This document shows, piece after piece, positions 17,206-25,492 of a DNA stretch of 64,000 bases. Source of the stretch: Chryseobacterium gleum (lineage in GTDB: Bacteria; Bacteroidota; Bacteroidia; Flavobacteriales_D; Crocinitomicaceae); contig CAMAXI010000005.1 of the NCBI GenBank assembly GCA_945862165.1, positions 124,001 through 188,000 of the forward strand, read 5' to 3'. The notes under the pieces were generated by a model that was not told the DNA's origin, made no database searches, and was given only the letters and a program-made list of their open reading frames with translations. Position numbers and translations under genes: made by a program. How positions within the stretch are numbered: the first letter of the stretch is position 1; every line of letters begins with the position of its first letter.

Positions 17206-18543
17206 TTAGTTTACTAATGACAATAATTTTTCCATCACTTCTGGCGCATCCCAATTTTCGTGAATCTTATCCATTTTCAAGATTTCACCCATGATTACAT
17301 CTTGTGCTTTTCCATTTCTAATCGCTTGACTATAAGGAATATGACTAAATGTAACTTGCGAATACAATGGAATCCATTTTTCTGGATATAATTTACTAAA
17401 TTTTGCTTCTATTTTCTTTTGCAATAGGAAGTTAGGATCTGCTGTCAAATCACGCATTTCTACATAATTTTGTAAGGCTAAATCTAAAATTGCATTTCCT
17501 TCAGGAACTCTTCTTTCGGAGAAACGTCCTAATAATCCATCCCAATTTCCGTTTGCTTCTTCATGCATTTCGTGGAAAACCGTACAATCTTCAAAAGCAC
17601 AATTCATTCCTTGTCCGTAGAAAGGTACAATTGCGTGCGCTGCATCTCCAATTAAAACAACATCTTCTTTATAGTTCCAAGGCGAACAACGTACCATGAT
17701 TAATGTGGAAGTTTGATTACTAAAATAGTCATCTAACAAAGTGGGCATCATTGCAACAGCATCTGGGAAGGTTTTATCAAAGAAAGCAGAAACTTGTTCT
17801 CTCGTTTCTAAACTTTCAAAAGAAACTTCTCCCTTCATTGGGAAGAATAAAGTACAAGTAAAACTTCCATCCAAATTAGCCAATGCAATCATCATAAATT
17901 CTCCGCGAGGCCAGATATGCAGACAATTTTTGTCTAATTTATGCGTTCCGTCTTCATTTGCAGGAATAACTAATTCTTTGTATCCATGGTCCAAATATTT
18001 TTGAGAATAATCGAACATTGTACTTTTTTGCATACGCATACGTACTGCTGAAAATGCGCCATCAGTAGCAAATACTTTATCTACTTGGTGATTTTCGCGT
18101 TCCCCTGTCTCAGAATTGTCAAAGGTCAAGGTGTTTGTAGCTAAATCGATATCGTTACATTTTCGATTGAAATAGTAAGAAATGGAAGGATATTGGTCTG
18201 CCAAATTCATTAATTTTTGGTTCAATCCACCACGTGATACTGAATAGATTGCTTCGTCTTCTTTTCCGTAAGGTTGGTAGGTCAAAGTACCATCCAATGC
18301 ATGCATGCAACGCTTGTACATTGGGATTGCTATTTCGCGAATATCGTCTGCAATACCTGCCAATTCTAGAGCTTTCCAACCTCTATGCGACAATGCTAAA
18401 TTGATCGATCTTCCTGCAATCAATTTTGCCTTACGTAAATCTGTTCGTCGTTCAAAAACAGATACTTCATATCCTTTTTTCGCCATTAATATGGCTTGTA
18501 AACTTCCTGCTAAACCGGCTCCTACTACTGCTATTTTTTTCAT
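17206..18543 (-). CDS. kmo: kynurenine 3-monooxygenase
   Basis: FAD- and NADPH-dependent hydroxylase converting kynurenine to 3-hydroxykynurenine in tryptophan degradation. I choose the ATG at 18543 (445 residues) because the dinucleotide-binding motif AVVGAGLAGSL then begins 4 residues in, as is usual. An in-frame ATG 12 codons upstream is less likely. Family signatures include GRSINLALSHRGWKAL, YSVSRGGLNQKLM (active-site region) and VLIGDAAHAIVPFYGQGMN (the FAD GD motif). Bacterial enzymes generally lack the C-terminal membrane anchor of the eukaryotic form. kynU lies 51 bases upstream on the same strand. Confidence 0.93.
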   Translation of the reverse strand: MKKIAVVGAGLAGSLQAILMAKKGYEVSVFERRTDLRKAKLIAGRSINLALSHRGWKALELAGIADDIREIAIPMYKRCMHALDGTLTYQPYGKEDEAIYSVSRGGLNQKLMNLADQYPSISYYFNRKCNDIDLATNTLTFDNSETGERENHQVDKVFATDGAFSAVRMRMQKSTMFDYSQKYLDHGYKELVIPANEDGTHKLDKNCLHIWPRGEFMMIALANLDGSFTCTLFFPMKGEVSFESLETREQVSAFFDKTFPDAVAMMPTLLDDYFSNQTSTLIMVRCSPWNYKEDVVLIGDAAHAIVPFYGQGMNCAFEDCTVFHEMHEEANGNWDGLLGRFSERRVPEGNAILDLALQNYVEMRDLTADPNFLLQKKIEAKFSKLYPEKWIPLYSQVTFSHIPYSQAIRNGKAQDVIMGEILKMDKIHENWDAPEVMEKLLSLVN

Positions 18544-18594
18544 ATTAATACGATATTGTACAGATGTTACATGTAACATCTTATGTTTTATTTT

Positions 18595-19875
18595 TTATGC
18601 CAATTCCACAATTGCATCCGCCAAATGTTTACCGAAATAATAAACATCTTCAAACGAATTATATAATGGAACTGGTGCTAAACGAATTACATTAGGTTCT
18701 CTCCAATCAGCAACAACTCCTGCTTCGCTTAATTTATCGAAAATGGCTTTTCCTTTTCCGTGAACTAACATGGATAATTGTGCACCACGTTGCGCTTTAT
18801 TTCTTGGAGTGATAATTTCTAAAGTGCACAATTCTTTATGTGTTGAAGAAATTTCATCGATGATAAATTCTAAATAAGCGGTTAATTGATCGCGTTTTGC
18901 ACACAATTTTTCCATTCCAACCTCATCAAAAATATCTAAGGAAGCTAAATGTGCTGCCATCCCTAATACTGGCGCATTACTCAATTGCCATCCTTCCGCT
19001 CCTGGCATAGGTTGAAAACCTGGTTCCATTAAGAAACGTACCGATTTATCATGTCCCCACCATCCTGCAAAGCGAGGTAATTCAGGTCTGTTAGCATGTC
19101 TTTCGTGCACATACATACCAGAAACACCACCTGGTGATGAATTTAAATATTTATAGGAACACCAAGCTGCGAAGTCAACCCCCCAATCGTGGAGTTTAAG
19201 GTGGATATTTCCTGCTGCGTGTGCTAAGTCGAATCCAGCAATTGCTCCTACAGCGTGCGCTGCTTTCGTGATTTTTTGCATGTCAAACAATTGACCAGAA
19301 TAGTAGTTGACACCACCAATCATCACCAATGCTAATTCATCACCAACTTCTGCGATTTTTGCTAGTATATCTTCTTCGTGGATTACATGTTCTCCTTCTC
19401 TTGGTGCAATCTCGATCAAGTCCGTAGCTAAATCCAAGCCATGGAATTTAATTTGCGATTCCAAAGCATATTGGTCACTTGGGAATGCTTTTGCTTCACA
19501 AATGATTTTTTTACGTTTCCCTTGTGGTGTAAAAAAAGACACCATTAACAAGTGTAAATTTGTTGTCAATGAATGTGTTACAACTACCTCTCCTGGCAAT
19601 GCACCAACCACTTTTGCGATTTTTTCGGTTAAATTCTCGTGGTAACTAAACCAAGGTCTTTTTCCATGAAAATGTCCTTCCACACCCCATTTTGCCCAAT
19701 CGTCTAACTCTTGTTGGATGTAAGAACCAACCGTTTTAGGTTGTAATCCCAAGGAATTTCCTGTGAAATAACGAACTTGATTTTCGTGAAATGTTGGTAA
19801 AAAGAAACGATCTCTGTACGCTCGTAATGAATCGTTTGCGTCTTGTTGTTGCGCGTATGAAAGTGTATTTTCCAT
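18595..19875 (-). CDS. kynU: kynureninase
   Basis: PLP-dependent hydrolase that cleaves kynurenine or 3-hydroxykynurenine to (3-hydroxy)anthranilate and alanine. The 426-residue length is normal. [12 protein letters not shown] near residue 36 is the N-terminal signature. [11 protein letters not shown] (214-224) contains the cofactor aspartate and histidine. The Schiff-base lysine is K242 in [13 protein letters not shown]. It is first in a minus-strand run (kynU, kmo, outer-membrane protein, TonB receptor, DUF4249) and has a candidate promoter 56 bases upstream. Dioxygenase genes for the first and third pathway steps are not in the window. Confidence 0.94.
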   Translation of the reverse strand: MENTLSYAQQQDANDSLRAYRDRFFLPTFHENQVRYFTGNSLGLQPKTVGSYIQQELDDWAKWGVEGHFHGKRPWFSYHENLTEKIAKVVGALPGEVVVTHSLTTNLHLLMVSFFTPQGKRKKIICEAKAFPSDQYALESQIKFHGLDLATDLIEIAPREGEHVIHEEDILAKIAEVGDELALVMIGGVNYYSGQLFDMQKITKAAHAVGAIAGFDLAHAAGNIHLKLHDWGVDFAAWCSYKYLNSSPGGVSGMYVHERHANRPELPRFAGWWGHDKSVRFLMEPGFQPMPGAEGWQLSNAPVLGMAAHLASLDIFDEVGMEKLCAKRDQLTAYLEFIIDEISSTHKELCTLEIITPRNKAQRGAQLSMLVHGKGKAIFDKLSEAGVVADWREPNVIRLAPVPLYNSFEDVYYFGKHLADAIVELA

Positions 19876-19930
19876 GTTGAAAATAATAGTTGTAATACAA
19901 TTAAAAGGATTAATCTTAATTAATCGGTCT

Positions 19931-19938
19931 CAAAGATA
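19931..19938 (-). promoter_or_regulatory. putative -7 box (TATCTTTG) for kynU
   Basis: On the minus strand TATCTTTG matches TAnnTTTG exactly and lies 56 bases before the kynU start in the 118-base gap between divergent kynU and hemL. No -33 box is obvious. Confidence 0.45.
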
Positions 19939-19993
19939 CAATTAACTTCATAAAACGCTAAATTTACATCCACAATTTCAAATCATTTATCCT

Positions 19994-21283
19994 ATGAAAA
20001 CAACAACTTCCGAAGCCTTATTTACTACTGCAAAAAATTATTTTCCTGGTGGTGTAAATTCCCCTGTACGTGCTTTTAAATCGGTGGATGGATCGCCCTT
20101 GTTTATCAAAAAAGGAGATGGCTGCCGTATATGGGATGAAGATGATAACGAGTTTATCGATTTTTGTTGTAGTTGGGGTCCACTGATTTTAGGACATAAT
20201 CATCCTGCGGTGTATGATAAAGTGGTTGCAACAATGCAAAATGGATCTAGTTTTGGTGCACCAACGCGTTTGGAAAATGAGTTAGCAGAATTAATCTTAT
20301 CCCGCAATCCTTTCATTGAAAAAATGCGATTTGTCAGTTCTGGAACAGAAGCGGTGATGTCAGCATTACGATTGGCGCGCGGATATACTGGAAAAGATAA
20401 AGTAATCAAATTTGAAGGATGTTACCACGGACACGTAGATGCTATGTTGGTAAAAGCGGGAAGTGGTTTAGTTACGTTCGGTGCTTCTTCAAGTGCTGGT
20501 GTTCCAGAAAGTTTTGCGCAAGAAACAATTGTCCTTCCTTTGAACGATATTGAAGCATTAAAAACCTGTATTGCCAATTACAAAAACGAAATTGCGTGTG
20601 CGATTATCGAACCAATTCCAGCAAATAACGGTTTGTTATTACAAGAAAAAACGTTCTTATTAGCTTTACGTGATATTTGTACAGAAAACGGAATATTATT
20701 GTTTTTTGATGAGGTAATCTCTGGTTTCCGAGTAGCATTTTCTGGCGCTGCAGAATATTATGGTATCAAACCGGACCTTGTTACCTATGGTAAAATCATA
20801 GGTGGTGGTTTACCTGTTGGTGCTTATGGTGCAAGCAAAGAAATTATGGCGCGTGTTTCTCCAGATGGGGATGTGTATCAAGCAGGAACTTTATCTGGAA
20901 ATCCAGTGGCAATGGCTGCGGGAATTGCGCAGTTAACCGAGTGCTCTAAACCAGGTTTTTATGAGGAATTAGAAAAACGTACGGTTGATTTTATTGCACC
21001 GATCAATGCACACGCGAAAGCGAAAAATTATGCTTTTGAAATTCATACAATTGGATCTATTTTCTGGTTGTCCTTTGCTGGAAATAAAACCATTCGTCGT
21101 GCAGATGACATCGACCCAGATATGACTGGTTTCAGACATTTACACCATGCTTTATTGGAAGTGGGAGTTTATTTAGGTCCAAGTGGTTATGAAGTAGGAT
21201 TTGTATCACAAGCACATACGCCTGAGATTTTGGCTGAAGTTGTGGTAAAGTTTTGTAAAGCGTTAGATGTTATCTATAAGTAG
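19994..21283 (+). CDS. hemL: glutamate-1-semialdehyde 2,1-aminomutase
   Basis: PLP enzyme that converts glutamate-1-semialdehyde to 5-aminolevulinate in the C5 route to heme. The 429 residues are typical. YFPGGVNSPVRAF at 16-28 is the family N-terminal signature. CYHGHVDAMLVKAGSG follows near residue 143, and FDEVISGFR near 238 holds the cofactor aspartate. The catalytic lysine is K267 in VTYGKIIGGGLPVG. It is a monocistronic-looking gene, divergent from kynU. The 252-base gap behind it contains strong inverted repeats. Confidence 0.96.
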   Translation: MKTTTSEALFTTAKNYFPGGVNSPVRAFKSVDGSPLFIKKGDGCRIWDEDDNEFIDFCCSWGPLILGHNHPAVYDKVVATMQNGSSFGAPTRLENELAELILSRNPFIEKMRFVSSGTEAVMSALRLARGYTGKDKVIKFEGCYHGHVDAMLVKAGSGLVTFGASSSAGVPESFAQETIVLPLNDIEALKTCIANYKNEIACAIIEPIPANNGLLLQEKTFLLALRDICTENGILLFFDEVISGFRVAFSGAAEYYGIKPDLVTYGKIIGGGLPVGAYGASKEIMARVSPDGDVYQAGTLSGNPVAMAAGIAQLTECSKPGFYEELEKRTVDFIAPINAHAKAKNYAFEIHTIGSIFWLSFAGNKTIRRADDIDPDMTGFRHLHHALLEVGVYLGPSGYEVGFVSQAHTPEILAEVVVKFCKALDVIYK

Positions 21284-21291
21284 AAGATTTA

Positions 21292-21460
21292 TTTGCGCAG
21301 AGTAAAATAGAGTTCTGTTACTTAGATGGTGGAATTAGAGGTCGCAGAGATTTTCTAACTCTGTTAGAAAACAAAAACGCTACATTTTGAAGCAGTCAAA
21401 AAAAATCTCTGCGTACTCAGAAACGCAAATTCGTCAAAAATCTCAACTACCTCTGCGAAA
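21292..21460. repeat. nested inverted repeats behind hemL
   Basis: The 252-base gap between hemL and the VapBC-like pair holds nested arms. CGCAGAG (21296-21302) faces CTCTGCG (21451-21457). CGCAGAGATTTT (21343-21354) faces AAAATCTCTGCG (21402-21413). Inside lies a perfect 9-bp hairpin, TTTTCTAAC-TCT-GTTAGAAAA (21351-21371). The whole could fold as a branched structure in RNA. The CTCTGCG words also recur as direct units, suggesting a small dispersed repeat rather than only a terminator. I see no gene here. Confidence 0.55.
21351..21371 (+). terminator. hairpin behind hemL, possible terminator
   Basis: Perfect 9-bp stem with a TCT loop, 68 bases after the hemL stop. The stem is AT-rich and the downstream strand is followed by A-rich rather than T-rich sequence, so termination activity for hemL is uncertain. 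Confidence 0.3.
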
Positions 21461-21535
21461 ACAAACTGTAAATTTCATACATGTTTATTTTTATACGGAT
21501 AAATTTTATATATTAGTACGTACAAATAAACGATT

Positions 21536-21793
21536 ATGGACACAAAACTCACACTCAAACTAGATAAATTCGTTGTGGAAGGAGCAAAAGAATATGCCTC
21601 ATCCCATAAGAAAAGTTTATCTCGACTAATAGAATCCTATTTAAAGTCTTTGCTGAGTAATGAAAATCAGCATAATGAGGATGATTTTGAAATTACGCCA
21701 TTTGTAAAAAGTCTAAAATCAGATATCAAAATTCCAACAGATTATGACGACAAAAAAGGTTATGGCGATTATTTATCCGAAAAATATAAATAA
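21536..21793 (+). CDS. antitoxin of a VapBC-like pair (DUF6364-type)
   Basis: An 85-residue protein whose first 45 residues (TLKLDKFVVEGAKEYASSHKK, then SLSRLIESYL) look like a ribbon-helix-helix DNA-binding domain, as in DUF6364 antitoxins. The acidic C-terminal tail would bind the toxin. Its stop codon overlaps the start codon of the PIN-domain toxin gene by one base, the usual antitoxin-first layout. It probably represses its own promoter. The assignment rests on fold pattern and context. Confidence 0.78.
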   Translation: MDTKLTLKLDKFVVEGAKEYASSHKKSLSRLIESYLKSLLSNENQHNEDDFEITPFVKSLKSDIKIPTDYDDKKGYGDYLSEKYK

Positions 21794-22215
21794 TGGACAC
21801 TCTATTTTTGGATACTAATGTTGTTATTGATTTATTAGGCGAAAGAGAAGAATTTTACGATTCAATTGCCAAAATAGTCTCTCTCGCTGATAAAGGTAAA
21901 ATCAAAATTACAGTTTCTGCGTTGACTTATTCTACCGTTTTTTATGTCTTGTCTCGTTTTGAATCCAAAGAAATTGTAAAAGAAAAAATACGAAAATTTA
22001 AGACCATTGCTAAAACAGCAGATTTAACAGATAAAATTATCGATAAAGGATTGTCATCCAAATTTGGGGATTTTGAAGATGCATTGCAATATTTTTGTGC
22101 ACTTAAAACAGGAAGTTCGATTATAATCACGAGAAATGAAAAAGATTTTAAGTCATCTGAAATTCCAGTTTTTAACCCGGATGAATATTTAAGTAAACTT
22201 CGTGCAAACTCTTAA
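21793..22215 (+). CDS. PIN-domain ribonuclease toxin (VapC-like)
   Basis: A 140-residue PIN-domain protein. The acidic metal site is formed by D7 in FLDTNVVIDLL, D93/E95/D96 in GDFEDALQY and D118 in TRNEKDF, so the toxin looks intact. VapC toxins cut tRNA or rRNA when the antitoxin is lost. It overlaps its antitoxin gene by one base. Its 3' end overlaps the convergent 2-hydroxyacid dehydrogenase gene by four bases (22212-22215), leaving no room for a terminator between them. Confidence 0.88.
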   Translation: MDTLFLDTNVVIDLLGEREEFYDSIAKIVSLADKGKIKITVSALTYSTVFYVLSRFESKEIVKEKIRKFKTIAKTADLTDKIIDKGLSSKFGDFEDALQYFCALKTGSSIIITRNEKDFKSSEIPVFNPDEYLSKLRANS

Positions 22216-23150
22216 CGATAAAAAGCTAAAATTTTATCTGCCAAAACATCGCTAAGTTTATAATAACTTTCTTTCGTCCAACCTCCAACATGTGGGGTTA
22301 GGATGACCTTTTCAGATGCAATTAATGTTTGAAAAATAGATAAGCGTTCACTGTCTGAAAAATTTTCAAAACTCGCTTTTTCAAATTCTAACACATCCAA
22401 ACCAGCACCCTTTACTTGACTAGTAGAAATAGCTTTTAATAATGCTTGGGTATCTACGATTTTTCCTCTTGAAAGGTTTAGTAGGTAAATAGGTTTTCCA
22501 AGCGCTGTAAAAAAAGCATCATTTACCCAATAGCGTGTTTCTTCGTTTTGAGGAATATGAAAACTGATGACATCTGCTTCCTGGTAGAGTTGTTCTAAAG
22601 AGACTTGGGTAATAAAATCATCTGCAATAGTAGGTAAGTATTTATCGTATACGAGTACCTTACACTCAAATCCTCGGAGTTTTTTGGCAAACGCACGACC
22701 ATTATTTCCATAACCAATAATGCCGACGGTTTTGTTATCTAATTCTTCTCCACGATTTCCCTCGCGATCCCAAATACCTTGTCGAACTTGTTTGTCTCCT
22801 GGGATAAACTTATTCAGCAAAGCCAATAACATTCCTAAAGCATGTTCTCCAACTGCATTCCGATTTCCTTCTGGTGCATTAAAAAGTTGAATATTTCGTT
22901 CATCACAATAAGACGCGTCAATGTTTTCCATTCCTGCGCCAGAACGTGCAATGAATTGTAATTTTTTAGCAAATTTTAAGAATGATTCGTGCATTGGAAA
23001 ACGCGAACGAATAACAATACCAATAGCATCTTCAACCAAGGAATGACATGTTTCTAAGTCGGATTTGGTGGCATCCACGCATTGAAATCCTTCGTTCGTT
23101 AATCGTTCTTCCAGTATCGGATGAACCGTATCTAAAAACACTACTTTCAT
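22212..23150 (-). CDS. D-2-hydroxyacid dehydrogenase (phosphoglycerate dehydrogenase-like)
   Basis: NAD-dependent dehydrogenase of the D-isomer family, 312 residues. The N-terminal substrate domain is followed by the nucleotide-binding loop GIIGYGNNGRAFAKKLRGF. LLNLSRGKIVD contains the catalytic arginine region. LTPHVGGWT carries the active-site histidine. The motif FIARSGAGMENID fits the SerA-like branch. It lacks the C-terminal ACT domain of many SerA proteins, so serine synthesis is possible but not certain. It is last in a long minus-strand run and abuts the MORN-like repeat gene (one-base overlap). Confidence 0.88.
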   Translation of the reverse strand: MKVVFLDTVHPILEERLTNEGFQCVDATKSDLETCHSLVEDAIGIVIRSRFPMHESFLKFAKKLQFIARSGAGMENIDASYCDERNIQLFNAPEGNRNAVGEHALGMLLALLNKFIPGDKQVRQGIWDREGNRGEELDNKTVGIIGYGNNGRAFAKKLRGFECKVLVYDKYLPTIADDFITQVSLEQLYQEADVISFHIPQNEETRYWVNDAFFTALGKPIYLLNLSRGKIVDTQALLKAISTSQVKGAGLDVLEFEKASFENFSDSERLSIFQTLIASEKVILTPHVGGWTKESYYKLSDVLADKILAFYR

Positions 23151-24823
23151 TATGGACGTAGTTCTTGACCTTTAGCGTAGTTTTTTTCTAGAATAATTTT
23201 ACCGGTCACATCAAACATGCGAAATTTACCTTCCTTCAAACCATTTTTATATTCAGATTCCGAAACTTTTTCACCCCTACGACCAAATTGAGTCATTAAT
23301 CCATCTAATTTCCCATCCTTGTAATTAGTGATAACAGCAGGCATGACACCTCCTGGAAGGTAATCCACCCATTTACCATCTTTTTCATCGTTGATATAAT
23401 GACCTTCTTCTGTTAAGGCAAAATCTTTCATGGAATAAGATGCATGGTAACCATGTCGAACACTTTCTTTCACTTTTCTACCTTTCGAAAAACCATAGTC
23501 AATTGGTGCGTCTTTTTCAATGATTTTGTAGGTATTGATGTCTTCTACTTTTCCGTTATCATAGTATTTCGTCCATTTACCTACTTTATATCCTTCTTTG
23601 TAAAAACCTGTTAATGTTACAGTTCCATCCATTGCCCAGGAAAACCATTGCCCATGTAATAATCCATTGTCAAAAGTAGATTGGTTTTTTAATGTGGAAT
23701 TTGGCCAAAAGTTTTTCCAGATTCCTTCTTCTTTTCCTTTTACATATTTACCAGACATCAACAATGCTCCATCCTCATACCAGGTTTCCCACAAGCCATC
23801 TTTCAAGTCGTTTGCGTAGGTTCCAACTTTAAATAATTTTTTGTTCTCATAGTAATATTCCCATTTACCTTCTCGTTTTTCTTGTTTGTAAAAAGCTTTG
23901 TACGAAACTTCTCCAGTTGGGTAATAGTAGGTCCAATCGCCATCTTGTAGGTTGTTTACAAAAGTTCCTTCCATGTCTTTTCCACCTTTGTTGGTGTACC
24001 AAAACCATTTACCTTCTTTTTTTCCAGCTTTATAATTTCCAGTAACATTTAAAACTTTGGTGTCATAATAGTAGGAATAAACACCATCCAATAAACCGTT
24101 TTTGTAGTTACTGATTTTTTCTAAATCTCCTGTATAGTAGAAATATTTCCATTCGCCATCTTTGCGTTCTTGTTTGAAAAATCCGCTTAAAAATAAGTAC
24201 CCATTGATACTGCGTTCTTCAAAAACACCATCGCGTAATCCTTCTTTATAATTGTATATTTCTTTTTCTTTTCCGTTTGGATAATAGGTTGTTTTGTTAC
24301 CTGTTCCATTTTTAATTGTTCGTGTATGCAGTGAATCATCTTTCCAAAAATCTTTCACCATACAGAGAGTATCTATGTATTCTTCTACTGCTTGTTCTCT
24401 ACCATCCATGTAGTACCTTCTCCAAATTCCGAAAGGTTTTCCATTCTTATATTTACCTTCAACAATAAGGGTTCCATTTTCCACCCATTCGCGGTAAATA
24501 GAATCTTGTTTATCGAGTTTGAAATATCCCTCTTGGCGTGGTTTTCCATTCGCATATTTTAAGAAAACTTGACCGTGTAATTTTTCACGGTAATAATTTC
24601 GAATTTCTTCGTTGTCCCCGAATTCATTGAAATATTCCCATTTTCCATGTTTATCGCGTGTTTCTCCTAAAATATCTTTGTAATAGGCACCCGTAGATTG
24701 TAGTTTGGTTTTTTTAAAATCCCAGTACAATTTATCTTTTTCCGTTAAATTTTCTTTTTTAACTATTTGCGCCTTAGCGACAAACGCACAGACGATTAAG
24801 AGAATAAAAAGGATGTTTTTCAT
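23150..24823 (-). CDS. secreted MORN/YwqK-like repeat protein
   Basis: A 557-residue protein with a signal peptide (MKNILFILLIVCAFVAKAQ). Almost the whole length is a tandem array of ~22-residue units of the form G.Y..G...G.W..YY..G (for example KEGKWFWYTNKG, KDGLWETWYEDG, REGKWEYYYENK), i.e. the toxin-antitoxin YwqK/MORN-variant repeat. About twenty units can be counted. Despite the database name of the family, nothing suggests a toxin partner here. It likely forms an extended beta-solenoid in the periplasm or on the surface. It sits between a LysE exporter and a dehydrogenase. Confidence 0.82.
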   Translation of the reverse strand: MKNILFILLIVCAFVAKAQIVKKENLTEKDKLYWDFKKTKLQSTGAYYKDILGETRDKHGKWEYFNEFGDNEEIRNYYREKLHGQVFLKYANGKPRQEGYFKLDKQDSIYREWVENGTLIVEGKYKNGKPFGIWRRYYMDGREQAVEEYIDTLCMVKDFWKDDSLHTRTIKNGTGNKTTYYPNGKEKEIYNYKEGLRDGVFEERSINGYLFLSGFFKQERKDGEWKYFYYTGDLEKISNYKNGLLDGVYSYYYDTKVLNVTGNYKAGKKEGKWFWYTNKGGKDMEGTFVNNLQDGDWTYYYPTGEVSYKAFYKQEKREGKWEYYYENKKLFKVGTYANDLKDGLWETWYEDGALLMSGKYVKGKEEGIWKNFWPNSTLKNQSTFDNGLLHGQWFSWAMDGTVTLTGFYKEGYKVGKWTKYYDNGKVEDINTYKIIEKDAPIDYGFSKGRKVKESVRHGYHASYSMKDFALTEEGHYINDEKDGKWVDYLPGGVMPAVITNYKDGKLDGLMTQFGRRGEKVSESEYKNGLKEGKFRMFDVTGKIILEKNYAKGQELRP

Positions 24824-24832
24824 AAAATGGAA

Positions 24833-25471
24833 TTAAAAATTTTTTAATATACCTTGAAGTAATAAAACCACTCCAAATAAAAACAGAATAGCACCGGTAA
24901 TGCGATTAAGTGATCCTAGTAATTGATCTGTAATAAACGGACGTAATTTTTTAGCGCCCATGATTTTAAGCACATCGATGGAGAAAAAGGTGATTAATAA
25001 CACCCCGATGAACAAAATATTGTCAATCCAACTATCAGCACCATGCTCGGTTCCTAATGCCATAACACTAAACCAATAGAAAATCACCATTGGATTTACC
25101 AAGTTTAACATCAAGCCTTTTAAAAATTGAATTATATAGTCTTTGGAGGTATTACTAGAATTATCTATTTCTTCTTGGCTTTGAATTTTAGATTTTTTGA
25201 AGAAAGAAATAATACCATAAATGATAAATAACCCTCCACTTATCGCTTTTAGTAGTTCGGTATGTTTTCCAGAGACTAGTTTTGCGACTTCCCCATAAAA
25301 AATATAGGCAATAACAATGTAAAATAAATCGCTTAAAAATATTCCTAAATCAAATGCTAATGCAGCGCGTACACCTTTTTTTATACTCGTTTCTAATAGT
25401 AAAAAAAAGGCAGGACCTATCATTAAACTTAAGATAACTCCTGTAAAAACAGCTTTTAGTATTAATTCCAT
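24833..25471 (-). CDS. LysE-family inner membrane exporter
   Basis: A 212-residue membrane protein with about six hydrophobic segments. The LysE/RhtB signature is at the N terminus: AVFTGVILSLMIGPAFFLLLETSIKKG, then ALAFDLGIFLSDLFY. MLNLVNPMVIFYWFS matches the family's conserved NP motif near residue 120. Members export amino acids or small metabolites. It begins 21 bases after the outer-membrane protein gene and ends 9 bases before the repeat-protein gene, so it belongs to the same transcription unit. The substrate is unknown. Confidence 0.85.
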   Translation of the reverse strand: MELILKAVFTGVILSLMIGPAFFLLLETSIKKGVRAALAFDLGIFLSDLFYIVIAYIFYGEVAKLVSGKHTELLKAISGGLFIIYGIISFFKKSKIQSQEEIDNSSNTSKDYIIQFLKGLMLNLVNPMVIFYWFSVMALGTEHGADSWIDNILFIGVLLITFFSIDVLKIMGAKKLRPFITDQLLGSLNRITGAILFLFGVVLLLQGILKNF

Positions 25472-25492
25472 CGTTTAATGTTTGGCGTAAAG

